DNA from: Ceratopteris richardii
Lineage: Eukaryota > Streptophyta > Polypodiopsida > Polypodiales > Pteridaceae
Length of the DNA stretch: 64,000 nucleotides
Direction of reading: 5' to 3'
NCBI GenBank assembly: GCA_020310875.1
Contig: CM035407.1
Location: 89,107,632-89,171,631, forward strand
Shown one piece after another: positions 54,787 through 64,000 of the stretch (the stretch's first letter is position 1; every line of letters begins with the position of its first letter). The notes beneath the pieces were generated by a model. That model did no database searches. It was given only the letters and a program-made list of their open reading frames with translations, and was not told where the DNA came from. The translations under genes and the position numbers were made by a program.

Positions 54787-55625
54787 TTGGAGATGGTTTT
54801 CCTTAATTTATTGATAAATTGGACAGGAACAACTATCAAGCATGGTCTCTAAGGATGAAGAAATACCTACAAGGAAGGAGTCTTTATGGATACATCTCAA
54901 GAGATGAGGAATTGCCCTCATTCAAAACTAGAGGACTACCAACAAAGGAAGAACATGAAAAACTCAACACATGGTGTGCCAAGGATGCACTAGCAAGGTC
55001 TTATTTACTCAACTCCATCTCTGATTTTCTTTTGCCACATATTAGGAACTGTAAGACATCCCAAGAGACTTGGGAAACCTTGTCATCTTATTTCTCTTCC
55101 AACACATGGGCTAGAAAAAATCAATTGTGGATTGAATTCACCACATTAAGGAAGCAACCTAAGCAAGCTGTTTCAGAGTTTGTAACCAAGATTAAAGATG
55201 TAGAAGATTAGTTAGCAAGCATAGGAGAAGAGATTGAAGAAGAGCAGATTATAAGGCAAGTGAACAATGGGATCAAAGCTGATGACAAATGGGAAAGCTT
55301 CACCACTGCCATGGACCTTTACATGGACATGCAAATTCCAGATCTTACAACTCTCATGGGGAAGTTATTTACTCATGAAGCCACGCTCAACAAGAATGGA
55401 GACACATCCAAAGGTAATAGCTCTTCTACCCTATATACTGATAAAAAGTCTAAAGATAAAGGCAAGAACAAGAAGGTAGAAGATGAAGACACTACCTCCC
55501 AAGCCAACTATGCAGGGAGAGGTAGATCATCAAGAGGAAGGGGCAGAGGAGGTAAGCAAGGTAGGGGGAGATCCTATAACTCCTCACCATGTAACGTTTG
55601 TGGTTTTGTCAAATCATACTACAGA
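54787..55625 (+). pseudogene. Copia-G gag
   Basis: Alignment with the H and F starts puts the first codon at 54787, where ATG has become ATT; codon 6 is TAA where H and F2 have serine. From there the frame is open: KLDRNNYQAWSLRMKKYLQGRSLYGY, LLPHIRNCKTSQETWETLSSYF, one stop at 55209-55211, and EEIEEEQIIRQVNNG. A lysine-rich then RG-rich tail precedes the zinc knuckle, whose frame shifts through an extra T in CNVCGFV at about 55605; the knuckle CNVCG...NHTTDEC is otherwise complete. Nearly intact capsid and RNA-binding protein. Confidence 0.9.
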
Positions 55626-58600
55626 TGAGTGTTTCAGAAACTACAAGAATCAGAGAGGAAGAGGATATCAAAGAGGTGGATACACACAATCAAGAGGTAG
55701 ATTCAACCATCATCAAGGATACAACAACAACTACAATAACAACTACAACAACAACTACAATGGCAATTACCAAGGAGGATTCAAATCCAGAAAGGACTAC
55801 AACAACTATACAGAAGAGCAAGATGATTCTCTTCTAATCATGAACATGACTTCAAAACCAGGTACAAATGATGACCACCTATTATACATTGACTCAGGAT
55901 GCTCAAATCATGTGGCTGGCAATGTAGCTCTACTCTCAGACCTTGAAGAACCAAAAGGTAAGCATCAAGTAAAAACAAGTGATGACACCAATCACTCAAT
56001 AGTTAAAGTTGGAAATGTTAAGACTTGTGATGGAATCCAGAACTTGTTGAGTAGGGTACTATATGTACCAACCATTACCAAAAACTTGATGAGTGTTGGA
56101 TAGATTGTGGAGAAAGATTTGTAGGTTAGATTCAATGAATTTGGAGCATTTGTGGAGGATCCCAAGCAGGGGTTCAAGAGAATTGCGAAAGGAGAAAATT
56201 TAGGTAGACTTTTCACTTTTGAGCTAGAAGACACAAAGAATATTGCACTCTACAATTATAAAGATCAAACACTTTCAAAGCTTGAGATTTGGCATAAAAG
56301 ATTAGGGCATGTAGGAGAAAGAACCTTGAAACAGATATGCAGGTATCAATGTGTAATTGGAATACCCAATGTTTCCAAACAACACATGATATACAAATGT
56401 GGTGCTTGTCAATTTGGGAAGTCTCACAGGTTACCCTTCACAAGGAAAGGCTACATGCATGAGGACTACCTAGAGCTTGTTCATACAGATGTATGGGGAC
56501 CAAGCAAAGACCCCTCAATCTCAGGATCAATGTACTATGTATCTTTTATTGATGACTATAGCAGGTGGACTATATTGTACTTCATGAAGCACAAGGATGA
56601 AGTGTTTAATTGCTTTAAAAAATATCTTGCACTTGTTGAAAATCAGACAGGAAAGAATCTAAAGAGGCTAAGGTCAGATGGAGGAGGTGAGTACTTCTCC
56701 AATGAGTTTGAAGCATTCTTGCAGGACAGAGGTATTAAGAGAGAAATCACCACAAGGTATACTCCTGAATAGAATGGGGTAGCTGAGAGAAGAAATAGGT
56801 TGATTGTTGAAATAGCTAGGTCTATGTTGAATGAGAAAAAGTTACCTAACTATCTATGGGAAGAGAGTGTTTCTACTGCCACTTACCTCATAAACAGGTT
56901 ACCATCCAAGTCCCTTGATGGGATGATACCCTATGAAGCATGGCATGGTAAGAGACCCTCACTAGACCATTGCAGGATATTTGGATGTGTAGCATATGTA
57001 CACAATCCTTCTCAGATAAGAGGTAAGCTAGACTCTAAGGCTGAGAAGTGCATCTTTATTGGATATGATCTAAATCAAAAAGGGTACAGGTTTTATAACC
57101 CTTCCAATAAGGGATTCATGGTTAGTAGAGATGTTGTCTTTGATGAAAATGATTCTTGGTATGAGAATGAATGCAAGAAGTTTAAACTACCCTATGACTT
57201 GGAGGAGGAGTTTCCAAGTCTTTCTAAGGAGGAACCGACTCAGAATGAAGACTCAAATTCAGATGATGAAGACATTATCAATCTTGAAGAGTTCAAGGCA
57301 TGGAAGTCCAAAGGCAAAGTCAAAATGAAGAAGCTTGAAGACATGCCTGAATCTTCAAATCAGTCAATCAGAAGATCACAAAGAGAGAGCAAAAAACCTA
57401 TTAGATATGGGTATGATACATCTCTTGTTACTAAACACTTTGTTTATCTCGCCAAAGATTTTTCAATTGAAGAACCAGGATCATATAAAGAAGCCATAAC
57501 CAAGACAAAATGGAAAGAAGCTATGAATGAGGAGATCGAAGCACTCAAGGAAAGTGACACATGGGAGCTAGTACCAAAGAAGCTATGATGGGTCAATTAA
57601 CAGGTACTAAGCTAGATTGGTAGCCAAGGGTTTTGCAAAAACCCAAGCCATTGACTATGAAGAAACATTCTCTCTTGTGGCCAAGATGCCAACCATCAGA
57701 GTGTTGGTAAGTGTGGGTGCATCTAAGAATTGGAACATGTATCAGCTAGATGTAAAAAATGCTTTCTTGAATGGATGGATTTTAGAGGAGGTATATATGT
57801 CACAACCTCCTAGCTATGAGGACCCAAACAAGGTATCATATGTGTGCAAATTGAATAAAGCTTTATATGGATTGAAGCAGGCACCTAGGGCATGGAATCA
57901 CAGGTTGACCACTTACCTTCAAGACCAAGGTTTTATCATGAGCAAGGCAGACACTTCTCTATTCATCAAGAGAAGTAATTCAGAGGTAATATACCTATGT
58001 GTTTATGTTGATGACATCACACTTATAGGTAATGATGTTAATGGAATTAGACAGATCAAAAGCCAGATGATGAAGGAGTTCAAGATCAATGATCTTGGTC
58101 TATTAAAGTATTTTCTTGGTCTTGAGTTAGTCTATACTAACTCTGGAATCTACATTACTCAGAAAAAGTACATACAGGATATGTTGAAGAAGTTTCATTT
58201 GCAGGATGCCAAAATTGCAAGTACTCCAATGGAGGTAAATCTTAAACTAAGTGCCCATGAAGGTGATTAAATTAATGACATTACAGGTTATCAAAGCATG
58301 GTGGGTATCTTGAACTATGCTACCTTAACAAGGATAGATATTGCATATGGAGTTAGTGTGCTAAGTCAGTTTATGCACAAGCCAAGAGCACCTCACATGG
58401 AGGCTGGCAAGAGAACCTTGAAGTATCTCAAGGATACACAAAATCATGGTTTGTATTTCCTTACACTTCAGACCTTGATATCAAGATCTATTCAGATGCA
58501 GATTGGGCAGGATGCAAGGGTGATAGGAGGAGCACTTCTGGATACATTTCATTTGCAGGTGATAAACCGATATCATGGTCTTCAAAGAAGCAACCTACTG

Positions 58601-58953
58601 TTGCTTTATCCTCTACAGAGGCAGAGTATAGAGGATTGGCAAATGCCAGACAAGAAGCCATATGGATCAAGCTATTGTATACAGAATTGGGTTTATATAC
58701 TAGGTCACCAATGATCTTTGGAGATAATACAAGCTCACTTCACCTTGCAGCTAATCCTATCTATCATGCTAGGACCAAACATATAGAGGTCCATTACCAT
58801 TATGTGAGAGAGAAGTTATTAAGCAAAGACATTCAACTAACCTATGTATCAACCAACATGCAGTGTGCAGATTTGTTGACTAAAGCTTTGGATGGAACCA
58901 AACTTTGCAGGTTCAAAGCAATGATTGGATTCCAGGATATACATGAAGACTAA
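55606..58953 (+). pseudogene. Copia-G pol: protease, integrase, reverse transcriptase, RNase H
   Basis: After an asparagine/tyrosine/arginine-rich tail coded by AAC-AAC-TAC runs (55722-55770), protease YIDSGCSNHVAG is intact. Pre-integrase (IWHKRLGHVGERTLK, YKCGACQFGK) and the core (LVHTDVWGPSKD, LRSDGGGEYFSNEF, NGVAERRN) keep D-D-E. Stops at 56101, 56122 and 56770 are all CAG-to-TAG. A small deletion at about 57586 removes the WVYKLKR block before DGSINRY. Reverse transcriptase keeps LDVKNAFLNGW and YLCVYVDDITLIGND. A stop is at 58268 and a frameshift near 58455. RNase H (YSDADWAG, STEAEY, GDNTSS) ends TKALDGTKLCRFK at 58953. About seven lesions in all. Confidence 0.92.
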
Positions 58954-58993
58954 AGATGAAGACCAAGCCAAACTGTTTGGCTTGAGGGGGAGC

Positions 58994-59249
58994 TGTTGGT
59001 GCAATTCACAAGCCTACACATTTGGCTTGAAGAATACCTTGAAGTTCATACAAAGCTTGAAATCCAAATTTATCTATTTTGGTTCATTTGTTTCATACAT
59101 CACTTCCAAAGTACATAGGCCATTTTATGGTGTCATTGGAAAGCTAAGGAGGTCCACTTATCAACTCTGAAGCATCTAAGCGCTGGTACAAAGCAGGATT
59201 CGGCAGTACCTACTCATTCTCTTAGAGTGTCCATCCATCTTTCCCAACA
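58994..59249 (+). repeat. Copia-G 3' LTR with internal deletion (256 bp)
   Basis: Begins TGTTGGTGCAATTCACAAG after GAGGGGGAGC and ends CTTTCCCAACA. About 800 bp are missing between TTCATACA and AAGCTTGAAATCC relative to the 5' LTR, including the TATA box. Confidence 0.92.
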
Positions 59250-59592
59250 TATGCTGCATGTGTTGAAGCATTTGAAGCAGTATGGTTGAGGAGAATCAAA
59301 TGGCACATGGGAATACAAGGACAAGAGGCTATAGATTTGAAGTGTGACAAACAAAGTTGCATGGCCATCGCCAAGAATCGTGTTTTCCATGCACATACCA
59401 AATAGAGAAATTCAGTATCAGTATGTGGGTGAGTTAATTGAGGATGGGATCATGGAGATATGCTATTGTCCAACTGAAGAGAATGGAGCATACATCTTCA
59501 CCAAGGTCTTGGGAGAGAGCAACTTCATCAAGATTTTCCAAAGCTTGGGATTGGATCAAGGAGGTAGTTTACCACAGGGTGGCCACAAATGA
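59250..59592 (+). pseudogene. Copia-J RNase H C-terminus
   Basis: Frame from the J/G border: YAACVEAFEAVWLRRIKWHMG, LKCDKQSCMAIAKNRVFHAHTK, a stop, then REIQYQYVGELIEDGIMEICY and TEENGAYIFTKVLGESNFIK, ending at 59592. The sense continuation of the RNase H motif STEAEY, whose first half lies inverted at 51250. The catalytic D in CDKQSC is kept. Confidence 0.88.
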
Positions 59593-59701
59593 TCCATGGT
59601 GCTCTAAGTTGTAAGGCTGCCATTATGATGAAAAGCTATCCTAAGAGCCTAGACATTTTTGGAACCCTTAATTCTACATTAGATGAAGTCTATGTTTCAC
59701 T

Positions 59702-60262
59702 GTTGATGGTTATAGATGATCTCTATGAGCATAGCCATTAGGTTTGGTAGGGCATAGACTTTCATGCCATTGGGTTGCAATTCAAGGTAAAAATAAAGGC
59801 CTTGTGGCATCATGTAGTTTCCGCATAGAACCTTAATGGGGGGAGTGCAGAGGGGGGCTTCACACCTTCTATGGGAGCTGGGGGGCCTATCCCATCAGCC
59901 CATAGGGCCGAGATGGTAGAACTTCTAGTCATGGAGAAATTTTTTGGATTGTATCTTTTGCTGACTATTTTGTATCTCCTGACTATGTTTATCTATATTG
60001 ACTTACCTTGTAAACCTTATATGAGCATGGCCCAATTTGAGCTCTACATAGCATTGCGCACTAGTAAGCCCTTCATCTGGAGTCTATCTAGATCATCATC
60101 TAAGCTCCACATTAGGAGTGCACGGGTGGACAACACCATCATTATAACTGCATTATGCTCGACAATCTGAGAATTTGAGTTCTCTATCTCTTAGTTTGTG
60201 TCTATTTGTGTCTGAATTTTTCTCTCATTTCTATCTATTGGTATATTCCAATGTGCTATTAT
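59702..60262 (+). repeat. Copia-J 3' LTR
   Basis: Probable start TGTTGATGGTTATAGATG at 59702; firm similarity to the 5' LTR from 59735 (CATTAGGTTTGGTAGGGC) to TATTGGTATATTCCAATG near 60250. No convincing polypurine tract is seen before it. The end is uncertain within about 15 bases. Confidence 0.75.
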
Positions 60263-62021
60263 TTTTTTAAAAAGATAAGAATACCAAAAACCTCATAAGT
60301 ATTAGAATGAGTACCCTTGCCTATCAGTAGCAAGAAATTTATTGACTATAATAGATTATCAACAACCATACCAAACTCAAACCCATCCAAGATTTAAAAC
60401 TTTGTATGAATGAGGACCTCACCTTGTGCTAGGATAACCAACACCTCTACTAGTAACATAGTCCTAGTTAAATATGTGGATGTAGAAGATAATCAAGATC
60501 AAGCCTTAGTACGAATGTCACTATTGATCATGGAGAATGATGATAATGAGAAAAACCTTGATTTTATTAATGGCGAGAACATATCCTTATGCTATAATCT
60601 TGAGACCACCCATAGGCATATCAGAACAATGCTCCTCGAGTAAAAGGCGATTGGAAACTAGACTAAACTAATGTGATGTATACCAACCCATGATAGGAGA
60701 GGTTTAGACAACAAGCACTAGAGGCCCTTATTTTAGATGACAAGGAGATCAGTTTGTTCACAATTTCCCTCATCTCACTATCTAGACAACAACTATCATC
60801 CAAAGGTACTCTCTTGATTGTAGCAAGTACCATGTCATCAAAGTGTGTCCAAAAACTCGTAAATATAGAAAATATTGCCCAAGTGAGCATAGTGGGTGTA
60901 TTTACCAAAATAGTTTTAGGTAGATATAAATTAACCTCACTTTGAGCAATTATCCATGTGCAAGAGAGAAAGAAAACAAAGGAATTCAGCCCTAGTGAAC
61001 CTTTATACGAGAAAAGTGAAGAAGGTTAGGTGAATATGATAGTTGTAGTAAGAAGAAGGCCCAAACATGGAGAAATTATAAGAACACAGGCAAGACACAT
61101 AGATCCAAGAAGATCTTAGAGTTTATAACTAGCCTAAAGGAAGCCAAAGGAAGCCAAAGGAAAGAGCATGGAGATTGCGTCTCAAAATCTACCTCTCTCA
61201 AGCAATACTCAAAATACCCCTTCACTAACTCCCATCCCTTATCCTATTCCCTTTTTTCCTCAAGCAGGATCCATTCTCATAGATCCTACTCTAGAAAATT
61301 GGACATGATGTTCAAGGAATATTGAGCTCACATTCACATCAAGTGCAAGAAACCTAGAGAAATACTAGTCTTGTGAAGTTCTGAAGATTGAACATGCAAA
61401 ATTATGCATCAAAATCCTAGAACTTGCTCAAGCCATGTTTGAGGCCAATAAAAAAAAAATTAACCTCTATAACTCCATAAACTCAAAATTGCACTTTATG
61501 GCTTACTAAATAGACTAGATAACGTGATTGATAAGCAGAACTCTTCAATACGATAAAAGGCTCCTTGCATGCATGCAAGAGTAGAAAATTTGACTTGTGT
61601 AGAGGCATGTCTCCCTAGGTCTCATGCCTTAATACTACCACCTTTCATTAATAAGTTTTCCCATGATTTCACGTGAGAGATTCAAGAAGAGAAATGAGAT
61701 AGAGAAGATAACAATCCTCCTCCCATCTAAGAGATTGATGGGTTCAATTTCTCTAGGATATAACATCCCCCTATGGAGAGTTTTTGGATCCCCACAAGCA
61801 AAGGGATTGGATTTTGAGTCTAACTCATTGATCTAATTATGAAAGTTTATAAGAACTCGGGAGCATGACTCACTACAAATGAGAGAACCTACTCTGCTAA
61901 TTAGAGGCCAAAAGCTCATCAGATTTGAGAAATCAAGCAGAAATATTATCTCACTATGGATGAGCTTTTGAAAGATAAGCCTAGTTTATGGAGCCATGTG
62001 GTATGTTAGGAGACGGCTGGT
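60263..62021. other. Unassigned stretch, no gene supported
   Basis: AT-rich, with short frames only (the longest are under 85 codons and resemble nothing I know). A 12-bp unit GGAAGCCAAA repeats about three times near 61138-61162. Text such as ATTTGAGAAATCAAGCAG near 61920 could be decayed retroelement leader, but I cannot connect it to an LTR. Treated as unidentified. Confidence 0.5.
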
Positions 62022-62508
62022 GTTGATTGTTTTGTAGAATTATTTGGTTAAAGCCCAACTGCAAGAGAACTAGAAATTACGGCCACCAAATGCTAGAGAG
62101 ATGAATCTCCTCCCAACCAAATGCCTCTATATATAGCTCTCTCCAGGCGACTGCCTTCTTGGGCAGGTGGATACTAACCATCCATGTGTCGGCCATGTAA
62201 CTGCATGTGTGCCAAGTCTCCTAGTCAACTCGAGTTAACTTAAGTGGATGCTTCTAGAAGGCTCTAGATCTCTTTGGCCAAAATACTCTCCCCATGTCCC
62301 CCATGGGGATTGAACCCAAGACCTCCTCCTTCACATCCTTGAGGCTTAACCACTAAGCTAAGTGGATAACTTGTTCACAAGAGTAAATGACCTTTTAGTA
62401 AGTCTAGATTTGAGATCTTTGGTCATACATACAAATGACCAAACGATGTCCAATTTTAGATCCGTCTGAACCGGTCAGACCCTTAGATCATAGACTCACT
62501 TTATTACA
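62022..62508 (-). repeat. Gypsy-3 LTR, probable (about 487 bp)
   Basis: On the minus strand the purine run CCAAGGGGGGAAGAA (62509-62523) is followed by TGTAATAAAGTGAG, and upstream of it ATTTTCGAGGACGAAAATAA, the ending typical of plant gypsy pol genes. A possible LTR end ATCAACA lies at 62022. A minus-strand CTATATATAGAGG near 62130 could be the TATA box. No second LTR is visible, so borders are tentative. It contains a tRNA-like insertion at 62260-62375. Confidence 0.55.
62260..62375 (-). repeat. tRNA-like sequence (SINE-like) within the Gypsy-3 LTR
   Basis: Minus strand: TAGCTTAGTGG (62350-62360) fits the internal A-box, and GGTTCAATCCC (62306-62316) fits the B-box, separated by about 33 bases as in a tRNA. 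No intron or good acceptor stem is seen, and no CCA. Could be a tRNA-derived SINE head or a decayed tRNA gene. Confidence 0.5.
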
Positions 62509-63460
62509 TTCTTCCCCCCTTGGAAAAATTATTTTCGTCCTCGAAAATAGAGCTATATATATATTACCGTAGGCAACCCCCAAGCCTCATGTTCTAAAAC
62601 TGGAAGCACATGGTCATGTTCTAGAACTGGAAGAACATGTCTCATCTCTATGGTGGCATCTCTGCCTAAATGATTCAAAACAATATCTTGTTTTGCACTT
62701 TGATAAACTGGTCAAAGTACAAAGTGGTGAATGAATAATAAGGGTGGATCTAAAAACATCCATGGCCAATTCATAGTTGCTCGATGTGCGATCTAGGCAC
62801 AAACATGTGAACTAGGTGGATTCAAATTACTAGTCCATTTTTGGGCATGACTGTTGCATGGACTTAGTAATGAAGGTGGGATTCTTATCCCTCACAAGAC
62901 TTTGAGAACTCTTGATTCACTTGAGTTTGATTTGGAGAACTTGAAGTTTGGTTGTCCCAAACATCTAACTTGGAGTTTTGCACAATGGTTAACTTCTATC
63001 CAATAGTTACTTGATTTTTTCACCCGACTAGAGGACTACTTTGTCCTAATGAGTTTAAAAATCCTATGTAAACTGTAGGAGAAATTTTACCATTTTCATT
63101 GAGTCAACCATACTATAACTTTGACCAATTCAAATGCAAATGAAATGGTCCAACTAAGGACACTTTTCTCAAAGACTTGAGCTAAAGTTCTTGGGAATTG
63201 TCAATCTGATGAGAAATTCCTAACTTCTCTATTCTAGAGTATACTAGACTCTAGGAAATCATTTATGCTATATCTTGAAGCAAACTCAAATGAATAAGTC
63301 AATCTTGGACTTAACATCTTTTGAAGATTGAAAAGGTTCTTGTACGAAACATCTATCTAGGATGTTTAATTTAGCTATCTAGTTCCAATCGGCTCACCCT
63401 GGACTTTTGTGAAAGAACGAGATACCATATCTGAGTCAATTCCAAAAGATTTGGATAGTT
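62509..63460. other. Gypsy-3 tail and unidentified sequence
   Basis: 62509-62720 read on the minus strand looks like the end of a gypsy pol (IVLNHLGRDATIEMRHVLPVLEH; the VLPVLEH unit occurs twice). From about 62720 to 63460 no coding or structural signal is evident. Confidence 0.4.
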
Positions 63461-64000
63461 AACTATAGTCTTTGACCAAGAGAGAATCAAGTGGTTTGCA
63501 AACCAACCGGATTTAACAGGTAGAAAAGCTAGATGGGCTGAACAATTGCAAGAGTTCGATTATGAATTAAGGTATAGGAAAGGAAAGTTCAATGTAGTGG
63601 CAGATGCCTTAAGTCGGATGTCTATGCTCAACAACTTGACTTCTGTACAAATTCAAAGTGAATTTATTTCAACTTTGAAAGGAAGTTGTAAACAAGATCT
63701 AAGATACAGTCAAACATGGAAGGCAGCTGAACAAGTTCAAACAAATCAAGTAAGTACTTCAAAGGGAAAGTTTAAACACTATTCTCTCCAAGATGAATAT
63801 TTGCTTTATAAAGGTAAGGTTTGTGTCCCAAGTCTTTCAGACATACGAAGATCAAGTACTTTTGGAATGCCATGATGCTCCAAGTGTTGGACATCCTAGT
63901 ATTAACCAAACTTATGAATTAGTTAAACGACATTTTTATTGGCCTAGTTTACATCGAGATGTGCAAAACTATGTATCCAAGTGTCAGAAATGTCAAGTCA
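63461..64000 (+). pseudogene. Gypsy-4 pol fragment: RNase H end and integrase zinc finger, runs off the window
   Basis: From about 63461 the frame reads [19 protein letters not shown] and then [28 protein letters not shown], the RNase H/integrase link typical of gypsy. A region up to 63850 matches the [13 protein letters not shown] part; a small frameshift there is followed by [31 protein letters not shown] and KCQKCQV, the H-H-C-C zinc finger. No upstream reverse transcriptase is present: the fragment is cut at its left. It differs clearly from Gypsy-1 and Gypsy-2. Confidence 0.85.

Larger units (their letters stand above)
53704..59249 (+). mobile_element. Copia-G, nearly complete (5.5 kb)
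   Basis: 5' LTR 53704-54759, primer site TGGTATCATAGC, gag-pol 54787-58953, polypurine tract at 58982-58993, 3' LTR 58994-59249. Flanks are TATGT (left, 53699-53703 and in the duplicate 52168-52172) and TATGC (right, 59250-59254). The right flank is the J codon pair for tyrosine-alanine in EYAAC. The LTRs differ at about 11 of 256 comparable sites. Best preserved member of the A/F/G/H lineage here. Confidence 0.93.
47855..60262 (+). mobile_element. Copia-J, interrupted by Copia-G and internally inverted
   Basis: Plus-strand copia of a lineage different from A, F, G and H. The 5' LTR (47855-48368) is followed by primer site TGGTATCAGAGC (48369-48380). Gag and integrase are at 48560-51245, the RNase H end at 59250-59592, and the 3' LTR at about 59702-60262. 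Copia-G sits in the RNase H codons EYAAC. The reverse transcriptase/RNase H part left of G is in reverse orientation. LTR divergence is high, more than a tenth by eye. Confidence 0.85.

Noticed and set aside
60410..60945. Two short plus-strand frames of 77 and 63 codons
   Set aside because: No similarity to anything I recognise, no start context or neighbours to support them; left as unassigned DNA.
1..64000. CRISPR array, bacterial operon, riboswitch or viral genome
   Set aside because: No repeat-spacer pattern, no prokaryotic gene organisation; all recognisable coding is plant LTR-retrotransposon gag-pol with LTRs and target duplications.

Overview
This window is a plant nuclear intergenic block made almost entirely of nested and broken LTR retrotransposons. 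I see no host gene. The signs of a plant genome are Ty1/copia polyproteins with plant-type motifs, Ty3/gypsy chromoviruses with a chromodomain, primer sites complementary to initiator tRNA-Met (TGGTATCAGAGC), 5-bp target duplications, and decay that often turns CAG into TAG. The species cannot be named from the sequence. Element names below (Copia-A, B, C, F, G, H, J; Gypsy-1 to Gypsy-4) are mine, for this window only.

Left part (1-20353). The 3' end of a plus-strand Gypsy-1 copy (1-824) sits in the integrase region of Copia-A (825-3989). Next is a relic of a copia reverse transcriptase (4018-4188). Copia-C1 (4279-20353, minus) follows. It is split by Copia-B1 (8035-18118, plus, target duplication GTGTC), which is itself split by a second Gypsy-1 (10208-16393, minus, target duplication GATGA). 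A 904-bp inverted-repeat DNA element (5535-6438) also lies in C1. This is a three-level nest whose order is confirmed by duplicated target sites and by long-terminal-repeat (LTR) divergence: about 13% for C1 and about 1.5% for the inner Gypsy-1, counted by eye.

Middle part (20354-41527). Copia-B2 was cut in its own LTR by a tandem Copia-F array (20487-35765, minus) built LTR-internal-LTR-internal-LTR with a shared middle LTR. The second internal region was later entered by Copia-C2 (26940-32063, minus), the most complete C copy (5124 bp). Copia-H (36572-41527, plus) interrupts the B2 gag and has lost its integrase core and the end of its 3' LTR.

Right part (41528-64000). An unassigned stretch rich in ATCATGAT palindromes leads to an old chromovirus, Gypsy-2 (42905-47854, minus), which abuts Copia-J (47855 to about 60262, plus). 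Inside J lies Copia-G (53704-59249, plus). The J reverse transcriptase/RNase H segment just left of G is inverted, and a 1531-bp piece spanning that inverted segment and most of the G 5' LTR is tandemly duplicated almost without change. The far right holds a probable gypsy LTR with a tRNA-like sequence inside it (62022-62508) and the start of another gypsy pol fragment running off the window (63461-64000).

No element looks autonomous: each has stops, frameshifts or deletions. Together they encoded gag (capsid and nucleocapsid), protease, integrase, reverse transcriptase and RNase H. The most unusual structures are the B1 5' LTR, which is a palindrome with U5-type ends, the shared-LTR tandem F array, and the inversion plus recent tandem duplication at the J/G junction.
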